A DNA stretch of 64,000 bases from an uncultured Candidatus Melainabacteria bacterium (GTDB lineage: Bacteria > Cyanobacteriota > Vampirovibrionia > Gastranaerophilales > Gastranaerophilaceae). This document shows positions 45,898 to 54,564 of this stretch, in pieces. The stretch lies in NCBI GenBank assembly GCA_934777245.1, contig CAKVND010000002.1:8499-72498 (forward strand). The letters run 5' to 3'. Position 1 is the first letter of the stretch, and the number at the start of each line of letters is the position of its first letter. A program made the translations under genes and the position numbers. The notes below the pieces were generated by a model. That model saw only the letters and a program-made list of their open reading frames with translations, searched no databases and was not told the DNA's origin.

Positions 45898-47222
45898 TAA
45901 ATTCTCCCATTTTGTATTTGAGAAGCTGTAATTTGATCTGTACCCGCTTCTGAATCATCATATCTGTAAATTCTACCGCCAAGATTTCTAATCTTGTATT
46001 CAAATTCTTCGTATCCTCTATCAATGTGATGCAATTTTTCAACAATAGTTTCACCTTGAGCCATTAAACCTGCAATAACTAAAGCTGCACCTGCCCTCAA
46101 ATCACTTGCCGCAACCGTTGCACCTGTTAAGTGTTTTACACCTTTAACAATTGCATGATTTCTATCTTGATGAATATCAGCACCCATTCTTCTTAAATCA
46201 GGCACTTGCATAAATCTGTTTTCATACAAGCTTTCTGTGATAATTCCAACACCGTTTGAAGTGGTTAGCAAAGTCATTGCTATAGCCTGTAAATCTGTTG
46301 GGAAACCAGGGTATGGTTGAGTTACAAAATTGATAGACTGCAATCTGTTTTTACAACTAACTTCAATTGTAGTAGGTTCAACCAACTTAATACTTGCACC
46401 CATTTTGATTAACTTATCGTTAAAGAATGTTAAATGCGCAGGATAAACATTTCTAATTATAGCTTTACCTTTTGTCGCAACAACGGCAGCCATGAAAGTA
46501 CCTGCTTCAATTCTATCAGGAATAGTTGTATACTCTGCTGAATGTAAGTTTTCAGCCTTAACTCCGTTAATCAAGATTTCAGAAGTGCCGGCACCTGTAA
46601 CATCAGCACCAATTGTATTTAAGAAGTTTGCTAAATCAATAATTTCAGGTTCTTGAGCCGCATTTTGAATTCTTGTTGCACCTTCTGCTAAAACGGCCGC
46701 CAACATTAAATTTTCAGTTGCACCAACTGATGGAATATCCAAATAAATATCAGCACCGACTAATTTTGATGCTTTAGCATGAACGTAACCATTTTCGATT
46801 TTTATAGTTGCGCCCAATGCTTCCAAACCTTTAATGTGAAAATCAACTCTGCGTTCTCCGATTGCACAACCACCGGGAAGAGCAACAATAGCTTCTCTAC
46901 AACGAGACATTAATGCGCCTAAAATAATAAATGACGCACGCATTTTGCTAACAAGTTCATACTTTGCAGTAATTGATGTTATATTTGAAGCATCTATTTC
47001 GACAGATTTCTCTTTTTTATCATAAATGTAGCTTGCTCCTAAGTCTGAAAGCACATTCAGCATAATCTCAACATCTGTAAGTTGAGGTACATTATAGATT
47101 TTTGTTTTGCCTTTAACAAGAATAGTCGCAGCTAAAAGTTTTAATACAGCGTTTTTTGCACCACCTATTGAAACTTCCCCTCTAAGCGTTTCACCACCTT
47201 GTATTTTGAATTTTTCTGCCAA
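45897..47222 (-). CDS. murA: UDP-N-acetylglucosamine 1-carboxyvinyltransferase
   Basis: First committed step of peptidoglycan synthesis. 441 aa. Conserved GGAKNAVLKLLAA near the start, the active-site cysteine loop PGGCAIGERRVD (Cys near 119, the fosfomycin target), PDRIEAGTFM, and DLRAGAALVIAGL near the end. The start codon is TTG: GGAGG lies 4 nt before it and the protein begins (M)AEKFKIQGG. A promoter-like TTGATT-N16-TATAAT lies upstream. Confidence 0.96.
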   Translation of the reverse strand: MAEKFKIQGGETLRGEVSIGGAKNAVLKLLAATILVKGKTKIYNVPQLTDVEIMLNVLSDLGASYIYDKKEKSVEIDASNITSITAKYELVSKMRASFIILGALMSRCREAIVALPGGCAIGERRVDFHIKGLEALGATIKIENGYVHAKASKLVGADIYLDIPSVGATENLMLAAVLAEGATRIQNAAQEPEIIDLANFLNTIGADVTGAGTSEILINGVKAENLHSAEYTTIPDRIEAGTFMAAVVATKGKAIIRNVYPAHLTFFNDKLIKMGASIKLVEPTTIEVSCKNRLQSINFVTQPYPGFPTDLQAIAMTLLTTSNGVGIITESLYENRFMQVPDLRRMGADIHQDRNHAIVKGVKHLTGATVAASDLRAGAALVIAGLMAQGETIVEKLHHIDRGYEEFEYKIRNLGGRIYRYDDSEAGTDQITASQIQNGRI

Positions 47223-47380
47223 AATTCCTCCAATCTATTATAATCATACAATTATTATAATCAAATGTAAAGATGTTATAAAGATGATTTTTTTAAAAAT
47301 ATTAAAAAAATAAGAAATCATCTAAAAGATTGATTGAAATATTATTTTAGAGCGATTATTCTAATCATGCGAGGTCTTTT

Positions 47381-47614
47381 GTGAATAAAAATCAATTAAA
47401 GAAACAAATCCATTTGAAGGAATTACAAATCAAAAAATTACATTTACACCAATCCTCTTCTGATGTGTGTAATCAACTCTACAATACATTAATATTAGAA
47501 AAAGCTATTCTAAAAAAAGAATTAGAAAATCTTGACAAAAATCCAATTATAGAAAAAGTTAAAAAAGTTTTTTCTAAAAAAGAAAAATTAATTTGCGACT
47601 ATTTTAAAAGCTAA
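47381..47614 (+). CDS. Small coiled-coil protein of unknown function
   Basis: 77 aa from a GTG start with GAGG 6 nt upstream. Lys/Leu/Glu-rich, predicted to form one or two helices (KKQIHLKELQIKKLH; LILEKAILKKELENL) and very basic. No family recognised. It may be a short regulatory or structural protein. It lies 75 nt before the transketolase gene. Confidence 0.55.
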   Translation: MNKNQLKKQIHLKELQIKKLHLHQSSSDVCNQLYNTLILEKAILKKELENLDKNPIIEKVKKVFSKKEKLICDYFKS

Positions 47615-47688
47615 CATCGCCTAATATTTTTGTAATGTTTTCATTTTTTCAAAATTTATGATATAATCATTTTAACTAGAGGGGGAAT

Positions 47689-48636
47689 ATGAGAACAATA
47701 AATTTCGAAGACAAAAAATCAATAAGAGGCGCATTTGGCGAAGAGTTAGCTAAATTAGGTGAAGAAAATAAAGATATCGTAGCGCTTGATGCAGATTTAT
47801 CTGGTTCTACTCAAACTTCAATTTTCGCAAAAAAGTTTCCTGAAAGATTTTTTGATGTAGGAATTGCAGAACAAGATTTAATGACTACAGCTTTAGGTTT
47901 ATCATTAGAAGGCAAGATTCCATTTGCTGCAACATTTGCAGTATTTGCAACAGGTCGCGCTTATGACCAAATAAGAAATTCTATTTGCTATCAAAAAGCT
48001 AATGTTAAAGTTATTGGCGCTCATGGTGGAATTACTGTTGGAGAAGACGGCGCAAGTCATCAAGCTTTAGAAGATGTCTCTCTTATGCGCGGTCTACCTA
48101 ATATGACAGTAATTTGTCCGGGAGATTATGTTCAAACTCGCAAAGCTGTTGAATTCGCGTCAAAGCATAATGGCCCTGTTTACATAAGACTTTCAAGAAT
48201 GAATGTTCCTTGTGTTTATTCAGAAGATGAAGAATTTGATATTAATAAAGCCGTAGTTCTAAAAGAAGGTAAAGACGTAAGTATTTTTGTAACAGGTGAT
48301 TTATTGGCAGAAGTTCTTAAAGCAAATGAAATTCTTGAAAAAAATGGAATTGATGCAGAAATTGTTAATATACCGGTTATAAAACCTTTAGATTGTGGAA
48401 CAATAATAAATAGTGTTAATAAAACAGGTTTAGCAGTTACTGTGGAAAATCATTCTATCTTGGGCAGTTTAGGTTCTGCTGTTTGCGAAACATTATCAGA
48501 AAAAGCACCTCATCAGGTGTTAAGAATAGGTATTAATGATACTTTTGGTCAAAGCGGTACTCCTAACGAATTATTAAAACATTATGGCTTAGACGCTGAA
48601 AGTATAGCAAAAAAGGTTATTGAGTTAAAGAAATGA
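47689..48636 (+). CDS. Transketolase-like C-terminal subunit
   Basis: 315 aa, equal to the pyrimidine-binding and C-terminal domains of transketolase (FDVGIAEQDLMTTALGL; GAHGGITVGEDGASHQALEDVSLMR). The N-terminal thiamine-diphosphate-binding half is absent here and must be encoded elsewhere, as in split transketolases. Glu in GIAEQD is the catalytic cofactor contact. AGAGGGGG precedes the ATG. The stop overlaps the ftsE start, so a metabolic gene is coupled to the division genes. Confidence 0.88.
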   Translation: MRTINFEDKKSIRGAFGEELAKLGEENKDIVALDADLSGSTQTSIFAKKFPERFFDVGIAEQDLMTTALGLSLEGKIPFAATFAVFATGRAYDQIRNSICYQKANVKVIGAHGGITVGEDGASHQALEDVSLMRGLPNMTVICPGDYVQTRKAVEFASKHNGPVYIRLSRMNVPCVYSEDEEFDINKAVVLKEGKDVSIFVTGDLLAEVLKANEILEKNGIDAEIVNIPVIKPLDCGTIINSVNKTGLAVTVENHSILGSLGSAVCETLSEKAPHQVLRIGINDTFGQSGTPNELLKHYGLDAESIAKKVIELKK

Positions 48637-49310
48637 TACAATTAAGATCCGTTACTAAAAAATATAAAAATAATTATGCGCTAAAAAATATCAATCTTGA
48701 TATTTTATCAGGTGAATTTGTATTTATAACAGGCGCTTCCGGAGCCGGCAAATCTACACTTATAAAAATGCTTTATAAGGAAGAAACTCCAACTACCGGT
48801 ACGGTTTTAATAGGCGGTATTAATATTGCCAATTTACCTCCTGAAAAAGTGCCAAATTTAAGAAGATGCATGGGAATTGTATTCCAAGATTACAAATTGC
48901 TTCAAAACCAAAGTGTTTACGATAATATTGCTTATGTAATCAGAACTTTAGGTATAAGCTCTTCTGAAATCAGAAATCGTGTTACAGGTGCATTAAAGGT
49001 TGTAGGGCTTTTGGATAAAGCAAAAGCTAAACCTTCTGAACTTTCAGGCGGTGAACAACAACGTGTAAGTATTGCAAGAGCACTTGTTAATGGGCCTCCA
49101 CTTTTAATAGCGGATGAACCAACCGGAAATTTAGACCCTAAAAACTCTTTGGAAATTATGCAAATTTTGGAACAAATTAACCAAAGAGGCATTACTGTAA
49201 TTGTATCTACACACGATTATACGTTAGTAGATAGATTTAGAAAAAGAGTTTTAACTCTTGAAAAAGGCGAAATAATAAGAGATATTCAGGCAGGTACTTA
49301 TGGACAATAG
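48633..49310 (+). CDS. ftsE: Cell-division ATP-binding protein FtsE
   Basis: 225 aa ABC ATPase. Walker A GASGAGKST (about 38-46), signature LSGGEQQRVSIARAL, Walker B LLIADEPTGNLDP. With FtsX it controls septal peptidoglycan hydrolases. It overlaps ftsX by 11 nt. Confidence 0.95.
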   Translation: MIQLRSVTKKYKNNYALKNINLDILSGEFVFITGASGAGKSTLIKMLYKEETPTTGTVLIGGINIANLPPEKVPNLRRCMGIVFQDYKLLQNQSVYDNIAYVIRTLGISSSEIRNRVTGALKVVGLLDKAKAKPSELSGGEQQRVSIARALVNGPPLLIADEPTGNLDPKNSLEIMQILEQINQRGITVIVSTHDYTLVDRFRKRVLTLEKGEIIRDIQAGTYGQ

Positions 49311-50208
49311 CAGACAAGAGTTAAAAAGACAGGTAAAAAAACACATACCAAAAGACTGGCTGTGCGAACTAAGAATAGCCTACAGAATTGTAATGGAAGC
49401 GGTTAATGATATAAAAAGAACAGGTATCATAAACCTAGTAATCATTACTACAATGGCTGCTATTTTAACAATTTTCGGCGTGCTATTCAGATTTACACTA
49501 TCTCTTTCAACATTTGCAAATGAATTAGGTAATGTACTTGAAATATCCGTTTACTTAAAAAATGATGCGTCTCCTTCTATAGTAAAAGATAGAATTAAGG
49601 AAATAAGTCATGTTAAGTCTGTGACATTGAAAACTAAAGAAGAATCTTGGGCTAGCATGAAACAGGAATTAGGTTTGCATGATATAGCAAATCCGCTTCC
49701 TAATACATTAAGAGTTAAAGTTGATAAGCCGGATAACATAGCTGAAGTATTTTCTAATATCAAGCCTATTGCGGGGGTTGAGGATTTAGGTTACGCAAAA
49801 GAACTTGCTAAGAAGATGCAAATGCTTACAAACGTAGTTAATACATCAATGGTATTTGTTATCATAATTTCGGCAGCACTTACAATTACAATTATTAACA
49901 ACACAATTCAACTTGTTATTCAATCAAGAAAAGATGAAATTGAAATTATGCGTTTAATGGGTGTAAGTAACTGGTATATCAAAACTCCACTCGTTATGCA
50001 GGGCGCATTTTATGGCTTTGTGTCATCTGTTATTGCAGTACTTCCACTAAACTGGATACAAGGTTTATTGATGAATGTGCATAAATTTTTCTTGATTCCG
50101 AATCCTGCTTATGCACAAAATATAGTTATTATAACATTATTAATAATTGGTACAGCTTTTGGTGCAAGTGGAAGCTTGTTATCAATCAAAAAACACTTGC
50201 AAGTATAA
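49300..50208 (+). CDS. ftsX: Cell-division membrane protein FtsX
   Basis: 302 aa. Four membrane segments (about 49-67, 183-203, 225-245 and 270-290) with a periplasmic loop between the first and second (LEISVYLKNDASPSIVKDRIKEI) as in FtsX. Partner of FtsE. The motif QSRKDEIEIMRLMGVSNWYIK before the third segment is typical. Confidence 0.93.
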   Translation: MDNSRQELKRQVKKHIPKDWLCELRIAYRIVMEAVNDIKRTGIINLVIITTMAAILTIFGVLFRFTLSLSTFANELGNVLEISVYLKNDASPSIVKDRIKEISHVKSVTLKTKEESWASMKQELGLHDIANPLPNTLRVKVDKPDNIAEVFSNIKPIAGVEDLGYAKELAKKMQMLTNVVNTSMVFVIIISAALTITIINNTIQLVIQSRKDEIEIMRLMGVSNWYIKTPLVMQGAFYGFVSSVIAVLPLNWIQGLLMNVHKFFLIPNPAYAQNIVIITLLIIGTAFGASGSLLSIKKHLQV

Positions 50209-50219
50209 GGTGAATAATT

Positions 50220-51017
50220 ATGGATAAGACTATCGAATTAGTAAATGGCGTAAAAGATATACATGCAATGCCTAGTGTAATCGTTAAGGCATTAAACATA
50301 ATGAAAAAACCAACAGCCAGCATGAAAGAATTGGGCGATATTGTGATGTTCGACCAATCACTTACTATCAAAATTTTGGCTTTGGTTAACTCTGCTTATT
50401 ACGGATTTTCGCAACAAATCAGTTCAATCAGTATTGCGCTATCATTATTAGGCATGGTAAAGGTTAAAAACATTATTGTAGCCGTAGCAATGAAACCAAT
50501 GATGTCAAACCAAGGTGACAAAGAACTTTGGAAACATTCTATGCGTGTAGCTGCAGGTTGCGAATACTTAGCTAATTTGACAAAAGTAATGGACTCTGAC
50601 GAAGCTTTTATTGCGGGGTTTGTTCACGATGTAGGTAAGATAGTTTTACACATGAGCAATGATAAAATATACACAAAAGTTACAAATGCAGTAAATGATG
50701 GTGCTGACATTCTTGATGCAGAACGTAAATATTTTGATAGCGACCACGTAAAAACAGGCTCTTTGCTTGCAAAAAGATGGCAGTTACCGATATTGTTAGC
50801 TAATATCATTTCATACCACCATGCGCCGTCTTTATCATCTATTCCGGTTCCTTGCAACTTGGTATGCTTAGTTGATAAATTGGTTCAAGATAACTTCAAT
50901 CCAAGTTCTTTGGACAAAGACTTTATTAAAACATTAGGCATAGATTTTGAAGATATTGAAGATTTAAGAAATGTTATTTTGCAAAAAGCAGAACTTCTTA
51001 TTTCAGAGCTTTCATAA
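50220..51017 (+). CDS. HDOD-domain signalling protein
   Basis: 265 aa, almost all an HDOD domain: HAMPSVIVKALNIM, VNSAYYGFSQQISSISIALSLLG and FVHDVGKIVLH. HDOD proteins are non-catalytic or phosphodiesterase-like relatives of HD-GYP in bacterial signalling. The His-Asp pair HDVGK is kept. It is part of the ftsEX run (11 nt after ftsX) and directly precedes a degenerate receiver/GGDEF gene. Confidence 0.85.
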   Translation: MDKTIELVNGVKDIHAMPSVIVKALNIMKKPTASMKELGDIVMFDQSLTIKILALVNSAYYGFSQQISSISIALSLLGMVKVKNIIVAVAMKPMMSNQGDKELWKHSMRVAAGCEYLANLTKVMDSDEAFIAGFVHDVGKIVLHMSNDKIYTKVTNAVNDGADILDAERKYFDSDHVKTGSLLAKRWQLPILLANIISYHHAPSLSSIPVPCNLVCLVDKLVQDNFNPSSLDKDFIKTLGIDFEDIEDLRNVILQKAELLISELS

Positions 51018-51032
51018 TTTTTTCGAGGTAAG

Positions 51033-52214
51033 ATGCAAAGCCGAATAGTTTTAATATCTGATGATGCAGATTTTTTTGAGTATGTTTATCCAAAATTAAA
51101 TTTGAGAAAAAGCGATGAGCTTTTTAAGTTTAAGTTTGATGAAGTGCCTGAAAAAATCCATCTTTTGTCAGCTTCTGTTTTGATTATAAATAGTGAAAAT
51201 TCAGCTCAAAAAACGCTAGAGCTTTTACGTTTAGTCAGAGGTTTGCCTGCAATTATATTCGGATTTAACGAGAATGAAGAGTTGAGAATTAATGCTTGTA
51301 AACTTGGTGCATTAGGATTTTTAACTCCATTTACAAATGATGATGAATTTTGGGCACTTATTGTTACAGGTTTGAACATTGCTTCTCTACAAATGAAAAC
51401 ACTTCAATATAGAGAAATGCTGGTAAAAAACAATCTCATCCTAAAAAATAATGAAGTTTTTATAGATTATGCAACGATACTTGACGAAGAACTTGAAAAA
51501 ATCAATATTACTTCAAGAAAAGCTGTTTTAGTTGCGATTTCTCCGAATGATAAATCAAAATTTTTATTGCAGTCAAATCAAATAGAGACAATCATTTTAA
51601 ATCACGTAAGAAAAAACGATATTTTGATGAATTATGCGACAAACAAATATTTTCTTTTGCTTTTTGATACAGATATTGAAGCAGCAAAAAAACGCTGGGA
51701 AATTATTAGAGCAAGTATTCCGGAAAATATTTATGCAGGATTTGCAAACGCATTAGGAAAAGTCCGACAACAATTGATTAATGAAGTTTTAAACAGATTA
51801 CATGAATCAATTAATTATACAAAAGATAATAATGAAACCAAGACAACAGAAGTTAAGAATTTTAAAACATACAGACAAGATTTTAATAAAAATCTGGAAA
51901 AAATTATAAGTCCTGTATTGTATATGACACAACAAAAATACAATGCTCAATTATTTGGCATGACAATTGAACAAACAACGGGCGATGGTTTTGGAAGTCT
52001 TAAAATACAAGGACGCAATGCAGCAGCAAGTTTTTCAATTACAACAGCAGGATTTTCTAAGATTAATATTGATATATCATACGAAACTTCAAAAAAGATT
52101 GCTCCGAGACGAATTTCGCTTGAGCCAAAAGAATTCGAAGCCGGATTGTTACAAGATTTATTAGAACATTTTATAGAAGAATTTAGAAAGGAGATTTGTG
52201 ATGACAATTCTTAA
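51033..52214 (+). CDS. Degenerate receiver plus degenerate GGDEF-like protein
   Basis: 393 aa. N-terminal receiver-like fold (IVLISDDADFFEYV; FGFNENEELRINACKLGALGFLTPF) in which the phospho-acceptor Asp region reads LIINSEN. A GGDEF-like domain follows (HVRKNDILMNYATNKYFLLLFDTD), where the GGDEF motif is replaced by ATNKY, so it should not make c-di-GMP. The C-terminal about 130 residues are unassigned. It may sense or scaffold signals, in a unit with HDOD. Confidence 0.7.
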   Translation: MQSRIVLISDDADFFEYVYPKLNLRKSDELFKFKFDEVPEKIHLLSASVLIINSENSAQKTLELLRLVRGLPAIIFGFNENEELRINACKLGALGFLTPFTNDDEFWALIVTGLNIASLQMKTLQYREMLVKNNLILKNNEVFIDYATILDEELEKINITSRKAVLVAISPNDKSKFLLQSNQIETIILNHVRKNDILMNYATNKYFLLLFDTDIEAAKKRWEIIRASIPENIYAGFANALGKVRQQLINEVLNRLHESINYTKDNNETKTTEVKNFKTYRQDFNKNLEKIISPVLYMTQQKYNAQLFGMTIEQTTGDGFGSLKIQGRNAAASFSITTAGFSKINIDISYETSKKIAPRRISLEPKEFEAGLLQDLLEHFIEEFRKEICDDNS

Positions 52215-52749
52215 TATTGAAGATAGTTTAGTTTTAATCATTGATGTTCAAGAAAAACTTTTGAATGCGGTATTTAATAAAACATCTCTTGAAAAAAGAG
52301 CGGAAATTATAGCAGGAGCAGCCAAGATTTTAGGAATTCCCGTAATTGTAACGGAACAATATCCAAAAGGTTTGGGAGCGACTGTTGAAGGACTTAAGAA
52401 TACATTAGCTGAAGATACTCAATATTTTGAAAAAACAGCGTTTTCGGCATTAGAAAATCAAGAAGTTTTAGATGCATTAAAAAAATCAGGTAAAAAACAA
52501 GTTGTTATTTTCGGTATAGAAACTCATATTTGCGTAAGCCAAACAACTAACGCGCTTATCAATGAAGGTTTTGAAGTTTCAGTTATTAGAGATGCTTGCG
52601 GAAGTCGTTCAGAATTAGAATATTCTGCAGGAATAAGCAGAATGAAAGATAATGGCGCGCACATTTTAACAACAGAAATTGCATTGTTTGAATGGTTAAA
52701 AAGCGCAAAACATCCAAACTTTAAAGAAGTACAAATGTTAATAAAATAA
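52201..52749 (+). CDS. Isochorismatase-family hydrolase
   Basis: 182 aa. ATG 52201 has AAGGAG 7 nt upstream. Family hallmarks: Asp in LIIDVQEKLL, Lys in FEKTAFSAL, and Cys in GIETHICVSQT, the three catalytic residues of the cysteine-hydrolase group. The substrate (isochorismate, nicotinamide or ureidoacrylate type) is not decidable. It overlaps the preceding gene and is followed by a hairpin. Confidence 0.85.
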   Translation: MTILNIEDSLVLIIDVQEKLLNAVFNKTSLEKRAEIIAGAAKILGIPVIVTEQYPKGLGATVEGLKNTLAEDTQYFEKTAFSALENQEVLDALKKSGKKQVVIFGIETHICVSQTTNALINEGFEVSVIRDACGSRSELEYSAGISRMKDNGAHILTTEIALFEWLKSAKHPNFKEVQMLIK

Positions 52750-52756
52750 TTACCGG

Positions 52757-52781
52757 GCGGTGCGATTTTAAATCGCACCGC
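52757..52781 (+). terminator. Hairpin terminator after the isochorismatase-like gene
   Basis: GCGGTGCGATT paired with AATCGCACCGC, followed by TTATT. The short T-tract makes termination moderate. Confidence 0.6.
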
Positions 52782-52867
52782 TTATTACCCAGTTAGGTAA
52801 TTTATAACACTATAGTATTAATGTAGTATTAATATGTAAAAATCCAAATAGAAGTGAAAATCCGACG

Positions 52868-54508
52868 ATGAGTATTCTAAAAGATTTAATCATATTAAAT
52901 ATATTTGTAATATCATTAATAGTTCTTTTTCAAACCACAAACGACGTTGTGGGTTTAATTACTGTAATTATTACAGTTTCAATTTTTGTATTAAAACATG
53001 TTAAGTTGAATATGGTTTTAAAAAGCGAATTAAGTAATAAACTTAAATTTTTTGAAGCATTGTTAAATTCATCAACAGACGTTATATTGTATCAAGACAC
53101 TAATTTAAATATCATTGCTTGTAACCAAATACTTTGTAACGTTCATAACAAAACAAGAGAAGAAATTTTAGGTAAAGATTTAAAATATTTATTTAAAGAC
53201 AATCCTAAAAACTCTGAGATTTGTGCTCTTATGATTGAAAAACTTAAAGAAGTTTTAAGAACACAAAAAACCGTAAAACTCTTCGGAACAATATATGAGA
53301 ATGAGCCTCATTATTATAACATTTTGATTTCGCCAACTTTTTCAGTAAGTAATAAAATGAATGGCACACTTCTTGTTGCAAGAAATGTTACAGCTGAATA
53401 TAATGCAAGCAAGCGTGCTGTAGAGAAAGAAAGGCAGATGAAATGTATACTGGAAAATGTCCCGATTGATGCATTTATGAAAGATAAAAACGATAAATTT
53501 ATTATCGGTAGCTCTTCTTTCGAAAAAATCTTAGATTTACAAAAAGATGAAAAAATGCGTCAACTTGTGCTTTCGGATATTTTTCAACAGGAATATTTGG
53601 ATTTTGTAAAAAAAGAAGAAGCCGAAATCTACAAAAACAAAAAGCCAATTATTACAGAAAGATTGATTGCTTTCCCTAACAAAACATTCTGGGGTAGAGT
53701 TTGTAAGGCTCCTATACTAGACGATGACGGCAATGTAGAATACTTAGTTGTCATGTATGAAAATATTGAGGCTGAAAAAGAAATTGAGCGCCAAAAAGAA
53801 TATTTTATGGAAACTCTGATTCATGATTTAAAAGTCCCTACAATTGCACAACTTCGCGGATTAGAACTTCTACAAAAAGGAACTTTTGGAATTATTAACA
53901 ATGACCAAAAAGAAATCCTAAGCAACATTACTGATTCTTGCCAATATATTTTAACTATGATTTCAATGGTGCTTAATACATATAGATTTGAAAATAGCAA
54001 AAATTCACTGTATTATGAAAAATTTGACTTGGTTGATATCGTTATTCAAAGTTTTGAAGAAGTAGCTAAAACAGCTAAAGAAAAAGATATTTCATTTGTT
54101 TATCAAGCAGAAGAAGGAGATACAAATCTTGAAGCTGATAAAGAAGAAATGAAAAAAGTTGTTACAAATCTTCTTAACAATGCTGTTGTCTACTCAAATA
54201 GAGGCGAAAAAATTATTGTTCAAATAGAAAACGAAAATAATAGTTTAAAACTCTCTATCACAAGCAAAGGCATAAGTTTATCAAGTCGCGAATGCAGAAA
54301 TCTGTTCGAACGTTCATCTGAAAACAACCCTAAATTTACAACAGTTGGACATGGTATCGGCTTATATTTATGTAAAAAAATTATAGACATGCATAACGGC
54401 AAAATTTTTGCTTCAACTGACGGCAACATGTTAAATACATTTTCATTTATAGTTCCACAATTCAGACCAAAAATCGTTCAAAAGAGCACTACACCGCTAT
54501 ATATATAA
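52868..54508 (+). CDS. PAS-containing sensor histidine kinase
   Basis: 546 aa. Two N-terminal membrane segments (about 5-23 and 26-42), two PAS domains (about 60-175 and 185-305), a HisKA box with the phospho-His in METLIHDLKVPT (near 318), and a HATPase domain with N box NLLNNAVVYSNRG and G box GHGIGLYLCKKI. No response regulator with an intact Asp is adjacent. The GTGxG-like lid is complete, so it should be active. Confidence 0.9.
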   Translation: MSILKDLIILNIFVISLIVLFQTTNDVVGLITVIITVSIFVLKHVKLNMVLKSELSNKLKFFEALLNSSTDVILYQDTNLNIIACNQILCNVHNKTREEILGKDLKYLFKDNPKNSEICALMIEKLKEVLRTQKTVKLFGTIYENEPHYYNILISPTFSVSNKMNGTLLVARNVTAEYNASKRAVEKERQMKCILENVPIDAFMKDKNDKFIIGSSSFEKILDLQKDEKMRQLVLSDIFQQEYLDFVKKEEAEIYKNKKPIITERLIAFPNKTFWGRVCKAPILDDDGNVEYLVVMYENIEAEKEIERQKEYFMETLIHDLKVPTIAQLRGLELLQKGTFGIINNDQKEILSNITDSCQYILTMISMVLNTYRFENSKNSLYYEKFDLVDIVIQSFEEVAKTAKEKDISFVYQAEEGDTNLEADKEEMKKVVTNLLNNAVVYSNRGEKIIVQIENENNSLKLSITSKGISLSSRECRNLFERSSENNPKFTTVGHGIGLYLCKKIIDMHNGKIFASTDGNMLNTFSFIVPQFRPKIVQKSTTPLYI

Positions 54509-54526
54509 ATTGCAAAAAATTCCTAC

Positions 54527-54555
54527 TTGAAAAAATCTTAAAAAAACACTATTAT
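54527..54555 (+). promoter_or_regulatory. Promoter of rel, nearly leaderless
   Basis: TTGAAA-N17-TATTAT, with the -10 ending 9 nt before the ATG. No Shine-Dalgarno sequence is present. Confidence 0.6.
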
Positions 54556-54564
54556 AACTATATT

